Assembly (NCBI GenBank): GCA_902557385.1
Contig: CACDZF010000003.1
Coordinates: forward strand, 66,751-108,895
DNA: 42,145 nt
From: an uncultured Pelagibacteraceae bacterium
GTDB lineage: Bacteria > Pseudomonadota > Alphaproteobacteria > Pelagibacterales > Pelagibacteraceae
Direction of reading: 5' to 3'
The position numbers and the translations under genes were made by a program. This document shows, piece after piece, positions 26,957 to 35,826 of this stretch. The notes under the pieces are model-generated. The model saw only the letters and a program-made list of their open reading frames with translations. It was not told the DNA's origin and searched no databases. Numbering within the stretch: position 1 is the first letter of the stretch; the number at the start of each line of letters is the position of its first letter.

Positions 26957-27411
26957 TGAAAGTAATACTGCTTGAAAATTTAAGAAAAATTGGATCTATC
27001 GGTGATGTGATAGATGTTAAAAGAGGTTTTGCTAGAAATTATTTGTTAGCAAATAAAAAGGCTCTTCATGCTTCAAAAGAAAACATAAAAGAAGTTGAAA
27101 AAATTAAATCCCAACTTGGAAAAAAAGATCAAGAGAAAATGAAAGAAGCTAAAAAAGTATTTGAAGCAATTAATAACAAACAGTTTACAATTAAAAAATT
27201 AAGCACAGAAAATAATGAATTGTATGGTTCAGTGAAACCTACTGAAATTTCTAAAATTATACTTGAAAAAGAAAAATTAGAAATTAAACCTTCAATGATG
27301 CAACTAGCAAAAGAAATAAAATCTTTAGGCAATTTTAAAGTAAAAATTGACTTACATTCTCAAATACAAGCTGTAATAGATGTTAAAGTAGTAGCAGAAG
27401 AAACTACTTAA
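26956..27411 (+). CDS. rplI: 50S ribosomal protein L9
   Basis: 151 residues, full two-domain L9. The N-domain is [31 protein letters not shown], followed by a long connecting helix (about 42-75, lysine/glutamate-rich) and a C-terminal domain (NELYGSVKPTEISKIIL...). It is translationally coupled to rpsR. dnaB follows after 71 bases. Confidence 0.97.
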   Translation: MKVILLENLRKIGSIGDVIDVKRGFARNYLLANKKALHASKENIKEVEKIKSQLGKKDQEKMKEAKKVFEAINNKQFTIKKLSTENNELYGSVKPTEISKIILEKEKLEIKPSMMQLAKEIKSLGNFKVKIDLHSQIQAVIDVKVVAEETT

Positions 27412-27482
27412 TAATTATACAATCTTTTCCCCACTATAATTTATATATTTTTTTTAAATTTTTTTTAATATACAATTTTCGC
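27412..27482 (+). promoter_or_regulatory. rplI-dnaB spacer with a -10-like box
   Basis: The 71-base gap contains a perfect TATAAT (27435-27440) without a convincing -35 partner, followed by long T tracts up to the dnaB ATG. dnaB may have its own weak promoter, or be read from the ribosomal-protein operon as is common in proteobacteria. The T tracts have no GC-rich stem in front of them, so I do not call a terminator. Confidence 0.3.
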
Positions 27483-28901
27483 ATGAACAAAAGCCTTAGT
27501 TTGGTGAAAAATAATTATGACGAGTTACCAAATAATATTGAGGCAGAACAATCAGTCTTGGGATCCATTTTATTACAAAATGAAATTTTTGATGATATTA
27601 GTACTTTAATTACAAGTATAAATTTTTATGATCCTTTGCATCAAAGAATTTTTGCTGCTATCGAAAACCTTATTTATAAGGGCATGCTTGCAAATCCTAT
27701 AACTTTAAAAAATCATTTCGAAAAAGAAAAAGATGATATAGATGTACCTGAATATTTAGTGAAAATTACAAAATTCTCTTCTTCTTCAAGACAAACAATT
27801 GAGTATTCAAAAATTATTTATGACATGTATGTTAGAAGAGAATTAATTAAAATATCTGAAAATACGATAGACAGTGCTAAAGTTAATGATTTAAATATTT
27901 CTGGTCAAAAAATTATAGAAAATTCGGAAAAATTTTTATTTGACCTTGCAGAAAAAGGTTCTTTTAGTTCTTCGCTGGTAAAGTTTGATGAAGCAATGAA
28001 GTTAACAATTGAAATGGCTTCTAATGCTTACAAAAATGAGGAAGGAATCGTTGGAGTTCCTACCGGTCTTAGAGACCTAGATGATAGACTTGGAGGTTTA
28101 CATCAATCAGATTTAATAATAATTGCCGGACGACCCTCAATGGGTAAAACAGCTTTAGCAACTAATATTGCATTTAATGCGGCTAAAAAATTACAAGATG
28201 AAAATAAAAAATCCTCAATAGCCTTTTTTTCTTTAGAAATGTCATCAGAACAATTATCTACCAGAATATTGGCTGAACAGTCTAGAATTACATCGCATAA
28301 TATTAGAAGAGGAAAAATATCAGATGAAGAATTTGATAAATTTATTGAAACATCAAAAACTATTTCTGAGCTGCCTTTATTTATTGATGAAACTCCTGCA
28401 ATTAGCATTGCAGCATTAAGCAATCGTGCAAGAAGAATTAAAAGACTTCATGGTTTAGATATGATTGTAGTTGACTACATTCAGCTAATGAGAGCTACGA
28501 TAAATAATAAAGATGGAAGAGTTCAAGAAATCTCTGAAATCACTCAAGGTTTAAAAGCTATAGCAAAAGAGTTATCTGTGCCTGTTTTGGCGTTATCTCA
28601 GCTTTCAAGAGCTGTTGAGCAAAGGGATCAAAAAAAACCTCAATTATCAGACTTAAGAGAATCTGGATCAATTGAACAGGATGCTGATGTAGTTATGTTT
28701 GTTTATAGAGAATCATATTACTTAGAAAAACAAGAACCAAGAGTAGCAACGGTAGAACATGCGGAATGGCAAGCAAAAATGAATGAAGTATCAAATCTTG
28801 CAGAAATTATTATTGGAAAACAAAGACACGGACCAACAGGAAACATAATGCTAGAATTTGAAGCAATGTTTACTAAATTTAAAGATACTCAAACTACCTA
28901 A
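27483..28901 (+). CDS. dnaB: Replicative DNA helicase
   Basis: Hexameric 5'-3' helicase at the replication fork. 472 residues: an N-terminal primase-interacting domain (PNNIEAEQSVLGSILLQNE, about 15-115), a linker, and a RecA-like C-domain with Walker A AGRPSMGKTALATN (215-228), FFSLEMSSEQLSTR, VVDYIQLM for Walker B, and LSQLSRAVEQR...DLRESGSIEQDAD. No intein is present. The order rplI-dnaB is conserved. The RND-family exporter gene follows after 22 bases. Confidence 0.97.
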   Translation: MNKSLSLVKNNYDELPNNIEAEQSVLGSILLQNEIFDDISTLITSINFYDPLHQRIFAAIENLIYKGMLANPITLKNHFEKEKDDIDVPEYLVKITKFSSSSRQTIEYSKIIYDMYVRRELIKISENTIDSAKVNDLNISGQKIIENSEKFLFDLAEKGSFSSSLVKFDEAMKLTIEMASNAYKNEEGIVGVPTGLRDLDDRLGGLHQSDLIIIAGRPSMGKTALATNIAFNAAKKLQDENKKSSIAFFSLEMSSEQLSTRILAEQSRITSHNIRRGKISDEEFDKFIETSKTISELPLFIDETPAISIAALSNRARRIKRLHGLDMIVVDYIQLMRATINNKDGRVQEISEITQGLKAIAKELSVPVLALSQLSRAVEQRDQKKPQLSDLRESGSIEQDADVVMFVYRESYYLEKQEPRVATVEHAEWQAKMNEVSNLAEIIIGKQRHGPTGNIMLEFEAMFTKFKDTQTT

Positions 28902-28923
28902 TATCAAATATATAGTATTGTTT

Positions 28924-31317
28924 ATGATTGCAAAACTATATCAGAAAAATATTATCGAAAAACCAAAACTAATTCTTCTTCTTTTAATAGTTGCATTATT
29001 GGGTTTTGGTTACTTCTCAAAAGATTTTAGACTAGATGCATCATCTGATACTTTGTTAATTGAAGGAGATCCAGATCTAAAATATCTAAGAGAAATTACA
29101 GAAAGATACGGTTCTAAGGATTTTTTAGTTCTAACTTATACCCCCGAAAATGGCATAACTTCAGAAAGTTCCATCAATAATCTACTAAGTTTAAAATATA
29201 AAATTCAAAGTCTTGATTGGGTTCACAACGTTATAACATTGTTAGATATTCCACTTTTAAATAATTCTGAAGCACCACTTGCAGAAAGGCTGAAAAACTT
29301 TGTAACATTAAAAGATGAAGGCGTTGATAAGCAAAGAGGTTTTAATGAAATATTAAATAGTCCTGTATTTAGAAATTTTGTAATTAGCGAAGATGGAAAA
29401 ACTTCTGGTATTATAGTTAATATTAAAAAAGATGAAAAAATTAAAAATATTAAAGATCAAGATGAATTAGAAAAATATAAAGATCTAATAAAAAAAAAGA
29501 ACCACAAAAATATCTTAGAGATAAGAGAAATAATTAAAACTTACAGCAAAGATGCTAAAATTTTTCTAGGGGGAATACCTATGATTGCTGACGATATGAT
29601 GTCATTTATTAAAAGTGACATAATAGTTTTTGGAGTTGGTGTTTTATTATTTATTATTGGAACACTTTGGTTTGTCTTTAGAAAGTTAATTTGGATAATT
29701 GTACCAATAAGCAGTTGTTTTTTTTCTGTTACAATTATGACTGGTCTGCTTGGACTTCTAAATTGGAAAGTTACTGTGATATCATCAAATTTTATTGCCT
29801 TAATGTTAATTCTTACAATGGCAATGAATATTCATATGAGTACCCGATTTTTGCAATTAAAAAAAAATAATCCTGGAATACAAAATTTAGATATAATTTT
29901 AATGGCTACATCAAAAATGTTTTGGCCTATTCTTTACACTGTACTTACTACAATTTGTGCATTTCTATCTCTAATTTTTAGTGAAATTAAGCCCATTATA
30001 GATTTTGGCTGGATGATGACCTTGGGATTATTAACTTCTTTTATTGTTACATTTACTTTATTGCCTACTTTGCTTAATTTTTTATCCTCTGAAAAAATAA
30101 GTATTAAAGAACAAAATAAATCTAAGATCACTGAACTTTTCAGTAAAGTTTCTATAAATAATAATAAAATTATTTTTTCAATAACCGGAGTAGTAATAAT
30201 TTTAAGCGTAATTGGAATTTCTCGTTTGGAAGTGGAAAACAGTTTTATAAATTATTTCAACAAAAAGACTGAAATATACAAAGGTATGAAGCTTATCGAT
30301 GAAAAATTAGGGGGCACAACACCTTTGGAAATAATTATAAAATTTCCGGCTCAGAAAAAAAATGAAACAAATAGCGAAGACGATGAATTTGAAGATTGGG
30401 AAGATGAAGACAGTCAAGATAATGAAAAATATTGGTTTACTAAAGATAAAATTGATAAAATAGAAAAAGTTCATAACTATCTTGATGGCTTACCGGCTGT
30501 TGGTAAAGTTTTATCATTTTCATCAATTCTTAAAGTTGCAGAACAATTAAATAACAACAAACCTCTAGGAACTTTAGAAATGGGTGTTTTATACTCAAAA
30601 ATTCCTGAAACTATTAAAAAAGAAATAGTTGATCCTTATATTTCAATTGAAGATAACGAAGCAAGAATTAATTTAAGGATTAAAGATTCCCAAGAAAATT
30701 TAAGAAGAAACGACTTAATCAATAAAATTAATTATGATTTAGAAAATAAATTAGGTCTTAAAAAAGAGGAATTTAAGTTAGCAGGTGTTTTAATTTTATT
30801 TAATAATCTTTTACAAAGTTTATTTAAATCACAAATTTTAACCCTTGGTTTTGTAATGATTGGTATATTTGCAATGTTTATCATCCTCTTTAAAAATTTG
30901 AAATTATCCTTGATTGGAGTTGTGCCAAATTTTATTGCTGCCTTTTTTATTTTAGGAATAATTGGTTTGCTTGGAATACCTCTTGATATGATGACAATAA
31001 CAATTGCCGCAATTACGATTGGTATAGCTGTCGACAATAGCATCCATTACATTTATAGATTTAAGGAAGAATTTAGTCAAAATAATAACTATTCAGAAAC
31101 ACTTAAATTGTGTCATTCTACAGTTGGAGTTGCAATACTAAATACATCTATCACTATTGTTTTTGGTTTTTCGATTTTAGTCTTTTCAAATTTTATACCA
31201 ACAATTTATTTTGGAGTGTTTACAGGGATAGCAATGTTGTTGGCAATGGTATCTGTTTTAACTTTATTGCCATCACTAATATTGTTATTTAAGCCATTTG
31301 GAGAAATTCAGAAGTAA
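28924..31317 (+). CDS. RND-superfamily (MMPL/HpnN-like) exporter
   Basis: Large inner-membrane transporter with two repeats, each having one helix, a periplasmic loop and a bundle of about five helices. The ATG at 28924 (MIAKLYQKNIIEKPKLIL) gives 797 residues; a longer frame would overlap dnaB. The first helix is at about 14-31. The first periplasmic loop starts LDASSDTLLIEGDPDLKYL, typical of 'predicted exporters of the RND superfamily', including hopanoid transporter HpnN. The second loop has a strongly acidic insert (about 483-504, SEDDEFEDWEDEDSQD). AITIGIAVDNSIHYIYRF near the C-terminus is the family's charged helix. The substrate is unknown. It is coupled to cvpA by TAATG and sits where alr/radA often lie. 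Confidence 0.85.
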   Translation: MIAKLYQKNIIEKPKLILLLLIVALLGFGYFSKDFRLDASSDTLLIEGDPDLKYLREITERYGSKDFLVLTYTPENGITSESSINNLLSLKYKIQSLDWVHNVITLLDIPLLNNSEAPLAERLKNFVTLKDEGVDKQRGFNEILNSPVFRNFVISEDGKTSGIIVNIKKDEKIKNIKDQDELEKYKDLIKKKNHKNILEIREIIKTYSKDAKIFLGGIPMIADDMMSFIKSDIIVFGVGVLLFIIGTLWFVFRKLIWIIVPISSCFFSVTIMTGLLGLLNWKVTVISSNFIALMLILTMAMNIHMSTRFLQLKKNNPGIQNLDIILMATSKMFWPILYTVLTTICAFLSLIFSEIKPIIDFGWMMTLGLLTSFIVTFTLLPTLLNFLSSEKISIKEQNKSKITELFSKVSINNNKIIFSITGVVIILSVIGISRLEVENSFINYFNKKTEIYKGMKLIDEKLGGTTPLEIIIKFPAQKKNETNSEDDEFEDWEDEDSQDNEKYWFTKDKIDKIEKVHNYLDGLPAVGKVLSFSSILKVAEQLNNNKPLGTLEMGVLYSKIPETIKKEIVDPYISIEDNEARINLRIKDSQENLRRNDLINKINYDLENKLGLKKEEFKLAGVLILFNNLLQSLFKSQILTLGFVMIGIFAMFIILFKNLKLSLIGVVPNFIAAFFILGIIGLLGIPLDMMTITIAAITIGIAVDNSIHYIYRFKEEFSQNNNYSETLKLCHSTVGVAILNTSITIVFGFSILVFSNFIPTIYFGVFTGIAMLLAMVSVLTLLPSLILLFKPFGEIQK

Positions 31318-31862
31318 TGGCTGATAATCTATTAGATTTTTATAAATCAATTTCTGGTTTCGATTTAATTTATCTAATTATTACTATTTGGTCTCTAATT
31401 AGATGTTCTTCAAAAGGTTTTGTATTAAGTATTTTGTCAGCTTCAAAATGGTTACTGGCTTATGTCATTACATTGATTCTTTTTCCTAAAATTAAACCTC
31501 ACGTAAAGGATGTAATTGATAATCAGTATATACTCGATTTAGTTTTAGGAATTGGTTTATTTATTGTAATTATATTTGTAATATTAATCGTAAACAAAGG
31601 TATATCTAAAACAGTTAAATACTCGGGAATCGGTAAAGTTGATACTGTTTTTGGCTTTTTCTTTGGTTTTGTGCGAGCATACATTGTTTGTGTTTGTGTT
31701 TTTGCAACTATAAATATCTTCTATAATTATAAGAATTGGCCATTAAATATTTCTAAATCCTATGCCTTTTCATATGTTCAAAAAGGTAGTAACTATCTAG
31801 TAAAAGAATTTCCAAATGAAAAAGAATACAAAGATGCAAAAGAAAAAGTTCAAGATCTATAA
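31317..31862 (+). CDS. cvpA: CvpA family membrane protein
   Basis: 181 residues with four predicted membrane helices (about 16-35, 40-58, 72-95 and 115-132). LIRCSSKGFVLSILSASKWLLAY and GKVDTVFGFFFGFVRAYIV are the CvpA family landmarks. E. coli CvpA is needed for colicin V production and envelope stress resistance; the biochemical role is unknown. It starts in the stop of the exporter gene and overlaps the 5' end of purF by 47 bases (or 29 with the later purF start). The cvpA-purF pairing is conserved in proteobacteria. Confidence 0.88.
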   Translation: MADNLLDFYKSISGFDLIYLIITIWSLIRCSSKGFVLSILSASKWLLAYVITLILFPKIKPHVKDVIDNQYILDLVLGIGLFIVIIFVILIVNKGISKTVKYSGIGKVDTVFGFFFGFVRAYIVCVCVFATINIFYNYKNWPLNISKSYAFSYVQKGSNYLVKEFPNEKEYKDAKEKVQDL

Positions 31863-33297
31863 CCCTAAAATAAAGGAAGAATGTGCTGTATTTGGTATTA
31901 GTAATAACCGAGATGCTTCTGCTTTAACAGTTCTAGGTCTTCATGCTCTTCAACATAGGGGTCAAGAAGGTTGTGGAATTGTATCTTTTGATGGAAAAAA
32001 ATATCACTCAGAAAAAAGATTTGGCTTAGTTGGAGATAATTTTAGTAAAGAAAAAGTTATAAAAACTTTACCAGGTAATTATGCAATAGGTCATAATAGA
32101 TATTCTACAACTGGAGGTACAACATTAAGAAATATTCAACCTTTTTTCGCTGATACTAACGCAGGAGGTATCGGTGTAGCACACAATGGTAACTTAACTA
32201 ATGCTATTACATTAAGAAAAAAAATGGTCGAGGAAGGATCAATTTTTTATACAACATCGGATACTGAAACCATTGTTAAATTAATAGCAAGATCCAAAAG
32301 AGCCAAAACAATTGATAAAGTTATAGATGCACTTTTTCAAATTCAAGGTGGTTATGCATTAGTAGTTATGACGCAAAATATATTAATCGGGGTGAGAGAT
32401 CCTTATGGAATTAGACCATTGGTCATTGGAAAACTGAAGAATTCTTATGTTTTAGCTTCGGAAACTTGTGCTTTGGATATAATTGGTGCAAAATTCGTTA
32501 GAGAAGTAGAAAACGGTGAAATTGTTTGTATCGAAAATGATAAACTTCAAAGTGTAAAACCTTTTCCTCCAAAAAAAATTAGACCTTGTGTATTTGAATA
32601 TATATATTTTTCAAGACCTGATAGTATATTAAATGGAAAAACGGCTTATGAATATAGAAAAAGTTTTGGTGCAGAATTATCAAAACAAGAAAATCTAGAT
32701 GCTGATTTAGTTGTTCCAGTTCCAGACTCAGGTAATGCTGCGGCTTTGGGATATGCGCAAGAAAAAAAAATCAATTTTGATTTAGGTTTAATAAGAAATC
32801 ATTATGTTGGAAGAACTTTTATTGAGCCATCGCAACGAATTAGAAGCTTAGGAGTTAAGCTTAAACTTAATGCTAATTTATCAGTAATTAAAAATAAAAA
32901 AATTATATTAGTGGATGACTCCTTGGTAAGAGGTACAACCTCATCAAAAATAGTAAAAATGCTGTATGATGCCGGCGCAAAAGAAATTCATGTAAGAATT
33001 GCAAGTCCTGAAATAAAATTTCCTGATTTTTATGGTGTCGATACCCCAACAAAGAAAGAATTGTTAGCAGCGAATAATTCAGTAGATAAGATTTGTGAAT
33101 TAATAGGTGCAAAATCCTTAAAGTTTCTAAATATTGATGGTCTATATAAAGCTATGGGATTTGACAAAAGAAATAATATATATCCTCAATTAACCGACCA
33201 CCATTTTACTGGTGACTATCCTGTTAAAATAATTGATGAACTCGGAGAGGATAAAGTTACTCAATTATCATTATTAAGTACTGCATCAAATAATTAA
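31816..33297 (+). CDS. purF: Amidophosphoribosyltransferase
   Basis: First committed step of purine synthesis: PRPP plus glutamine to phosphoribosylamine. 493 residues. After a short propeptide-like leader comes the nucleophile Cys23 in EECAVFGI, then HALQHRGQEGCGIVSF, GHNRYSTTGGT and GVAHNGNLTN for the glutaminase domain. The phosphoribosyltransferase domain has SRPDS, VPVPDSG and the PRPP loop LVDDSLVRGTTSS (about 365-377). The start is uncertain: the Met at 31834 also fits and would shorten the overlap with cvpA. Its stop shares one base with the next gene (TAATG). Confidence 0.95.
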   Translation: MKKNTKMQKKKFKIYNPKIKEECAVFGISNNRDASALTVLGLHALQHRGQEGCGIVSFDGKKYHSEKRFGLVGDNFSKEKVIKTLPGNYAIGHNRYSTTGGTTLRNIQPFFADTNAGGIGVAHNGNLTNAITLRKKMVEEGSIFYTTSDTETIVKLIARSKRAKTIDKVIDALFQIQGGYALVVMTQNILIGVRDPYGIRPLVIGKLKNSYVLASETCALDIIGAKFVREVENGEIVCIENDKLQSVKPFPPKKIRPCVFEYIYFSRPDSILNGKTAYEYRKSFGAELSKQENLDADLVVPVPDSGNAAALGYAQEKKINFDLGLIRNHYVGRTFIEPSQRIRSLGVKLKLNANLSVIKNKKIILVDDSLVRGTTSSKIVKMLYDAGAKEIHVRIASPEIKFPDFYGVDTPTKKELLAANNSVDKICELIGAKSLKFLNIDGLYKAMGFDKRNNIYPQLTDHHFTGDYPVKIIDELGEDKVTQLSLLSTASNN

Positions 33298-33851
33298 TGA
33301 AAAAAGTAAGTTTTACAGAAATGAAAAATGGAACAAAGGAAGATTATCTTTTTTTAGATAAACATGAAAAAGAATACGCAAGTCATACAGCAGATAGAAT
33401 ATTGAAATTTATGTCAGGTCTTACTGAAACTCTTGAAGGCTACAAAGTATCAAGATTAGAACATTCTCTACAAAGTGCTACAAAAGCTTTAAAAGCTGGT
33501 GAAGATGAAGAGATGATAGTTGCAGCATTACTTCATGATATCGGTGATGAATTGGCTCCTATGAATCATTCAGAATACGCAGCTTCAATACTAAAACCTT
33601 ACGTTTCAGAAAAAACTCATTGGATAGTTGAAAAACATGGAGAATTTCAAGCTTATTACTATGCGCATCATTTGGGAGGGAATAGAAATATAAGAGATAA
33701 ATACATAGGACATAAGTATTATCAGGCAACAGTTGATTTTTGTGAAAAATACGATCAAGGATCTTTTGATCCTAATTATAAGTCATTGCCTTTAAAATAC
33801 TTTGAACCAATTGTAAAAAAAATATTTTCGAGAAAACCTTACTCTCAATAA
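33297..33851 (+). CDS. HD-domain protein resembling PhnZ/TmpB mixed-valent di-iron oxygenases
   Basis: 184 residues, soluble. A full set of HD-domain metal ligands is visible: His56 in RLEHSLQSA, His80-Asp81 in ALLHDIGDELAP, His91 in MNHSEYAA, His114 in VEKHGEFQAYYY and Asp153 in KYDQGSFDPNY. The LEHSLQ...DEEMIVAALLHD stretch resembles PhnZ, a di-iron oxygenase that cleaves a carbon-phosphorus bond. However, the PhnZ substrate-gating Tyr/Glu pair just before the first His is not conserved. It could equally be a phosphohydrolase, the usual label for the fold. It starts in the purF stop (TAATG), so it is translationally coupled to purine synthesis. The family is, to my knowledge, widespread in alphaproteobacteria without a settled function. 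Confidence 0.72.
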   Translation: MKKVSFTEMKNGTKEDYLFLDKHEKEYASHTADRILKFMSGLTETLEGYKVSRLEHSLQSATKALKAGEDEEMIVAALLHDIGDELAPMNHSEYAASILKPYVSEKTHWIVEKHGEFQAYYYAHHLGGNRNIRDKYIGHKYYQATVDFCEKYDQGSFDPNYKSLPLKYFEPIVKKIFSRKPYSQ

Positions 33852-33873
33852 ATATCTCTTTTAACTGATATTT

Positions 33874-35826
33874 ATGACCAATCAACTAAAGAATGAAAAC
33901 AGTCCATACTTAAGACAACACGAGACTAACCCTGTTAATTGGATGCCATGGAAAAAAGAAACTTTATTAATGGCTAAGAATGAAAAAAAACCAATTTTCT
34001 TAAGTGTTGGTTACGCTAGCTGTCATTGGTGTCATGTTATGGCTCACGAAAGTTTTGAAAATATTGAAACAGCTAAGATCATGAATGAAAAATTTATTAA
34101 TATTAAGGTTGATAGAGAAGAAAGACCTGATCTTGATTTTATTTTCCAGAAAAGTTTAGGAATTTTAACTGGGGCGCAAGGTGGTTGGCCCCTTTCTATG
34201 TTTTTAGATGAAAATGGTGTTCCATTTACTGGCGGGACTTATTTTCCTCCAAATGACATGCAAGGGAGACCAAGTTTTAGTAAAGTTTTAGAAAATGTTT
34301 CAAAAGTTTATTTAGAAAACAGAGAAAAAATCATTGCACAAGTTTCACAGATGAAAATGGTTTTTAAAGAATTAAACCTTAAAAATTCTGTACTGAAACA
34401 AGATTTAGAACCATTGGCTGAAAAAATATTACAATATATGGATAAAGAAAATGGAGGGTTTCAAGGAGCTCCAAAATTTCCTCAATTTTATATTTTCGAT
34501 ACTATTTTATATTTTTATTTCAAAAATAAAAAAGAAAGTTTTTTTAATGCAGTAGAAAAACTTTTAAAAAATATTTCTTCAAAAGGAATATATGATCAAC
34601 TTGAAGGTGGTATTGCAAGATATACTGTAGATGACAAATGGATTGTGCCGCACTTTGAAAAAATGCTTTATGATAATATATTGTTTGTCAAAATTCTAAA
34701 TAATTTTGTTAACTATACAAATGATAATTATTTTAAGGAAAAATTAAAACAAACCATCAATTTTATTAATTCTCAATTTAAAAATAAGGATAATTTACTT
34801 GGTTCAGCTTACGATGCTGATAGTGAGGGAATTGAAGGTAAGTACTATGTATGGAAATACAATGAGCTTGAAAAATTATTAGAATCTGATTTTGAACTTT
34901 TTAAAAAGAAATATGAAATTACGAAAGAAGGTAATTTTGAAGGATCAAATATTTTAATAGAAAAAACAGATATTATTGTTAACGTTGATGAAAAAGATAA
35001 TATTAAAAAAATTGAAAATAAACTTTTACAATTAAGACAAAAAAGAATTAAACCTTTTTTTGACGACAAAACACAGACTGACTTAAATAGTTTTTGGATT
35101 TATTCAATTTTACATTCTTCTTTTATTTTAGACGACAAAAATATTTATAACAAAGCAATAAACTATTTTAGTAGTCTGCAAACGTTGCTTAATAATAATA
35201 TTTTTCATTGTTACAATAAAAGTAGAAAAGAAGTAGATGTTTTTTTAGAAGATTATGCTTACTACTGTCTCCTTTTAGTTTCAATTTATGAAATTAATAA
35301 AGATGATAATTCTCTAAAAAAATGTTCTGAACTGTTAAAGGAAACTTGGAATTCTTTTTATGATGAAGATAATAATCTATTACAAAAAAATATAAAAAAT
35401 TCTAATGATCTTTTTGTAAAGCCTATAGATGTAATTGATAACAATATACCAAATGGAAACGGGATTTTCCTATTAGCATGTACAAAAATATTTAATATTA
35501 CTGAGGATATTTTTTGGAAAGAAAAAATAGAAACATTAAAAAAATCTTATCATTCCTCAATTAATAATAGCTACTCTCAGATGTTTAGCTATCTAAAAAT
35601 TCTAGATATCTGCGATCAAAATATAACTTTCACATTTAATGGTGATGATAAAAAGCTCAAAGATATAAAGGATAAATTGCTAAAAAAATATTTTGAAAAA
35701 GCCACCTTTATATATAAAGAAAATAGTGAAGAAAATTTTGTTTTAATTTGCAAAAATCAAACTTGCTCGGAAAAGCTTAAAAGTTTAAACGAAGTTGAAA
35801 ATTATATTGATGAAAAATCTATCTAA
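33874..35826 (+). CDS. DUF255 thioredoxin-fold protein, YyaL/SSP411 family
   Basis: 650 residues, cytoplasmic by prediction. The N-terminal thioredoxin-like DUF255 domain (about 1-165) has NENSPYLRQHETNPVNWMPW, the redox-like motif ASCHWCHVMAHESF (Cys50, Cys53), KVDREERPDLD and GAQGGWPLSMFL...TGGTYFPP. The rest is the six-hairpin alpha-barrel region (FQGAPKFPQF, GGIARYTVDDKWIVPHFEKM, SAYDADSEGIEGKYYVW). E. coli and mammalian relatives have no firmly established reaction. Expected length is about 680, so it is intact. It lies 22 bases after the HD gene and overlaps the next permease by 17 bases. Confidence 0.92.
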   Translation: MTNQLKNENSPYLRQHETNPVNWMPWKKETLLMAKNEKKPIFLSVGYASCHWCHVMAHESFENIETAKIMNEKFINIKVDREERPDLDFIFQKSLGILTGAQGGWPLSMFLDENGVPFTGGTYFPPNDMQGRPSFSKVLENVSKVYLENREKIIAQVSQMKMVFKELNLKNSVLKQDLEPLAEKILQYMDKENGGFQGAPKFPQFYIFDTILYFYFKNKKESFFNAVEKLLKNISSKGIYDQLEGGIARYTVDDKWIVPHFEKMLYDNILFVKILNNFVNYTNDNYFKEKLKQTINFINSQFKNKDNLLGSAYDADSEGIEGKYYVWKYNELEKLLESDFELFKKKYEITKEGNFEGSNILIEKTDIIVNVDEKDNIKKIENKLLQLRQKRIKPFFDDKTQTDLNSFWIYSILHSSFILDDKNIYNKAINYFSSLQTLLNNNIFHCYNKSRKEVDVFLEDYAYYCLLLVSIYEINKDDNSLKKCSELLKETWNSFYDEDNNLLQKNIKNSNDLFVKPIDVIDNNIPNGNGIFLLACTKIFNITEDIFWKEKIETLKKSYHSSINNSYSQMFSYLKILDICDQNITFTFNGDDKKLKDIKDKLLKKYFEKATFIYKENSEENFVLICKNQTCSEKLKSLNEVENYIDEKSI

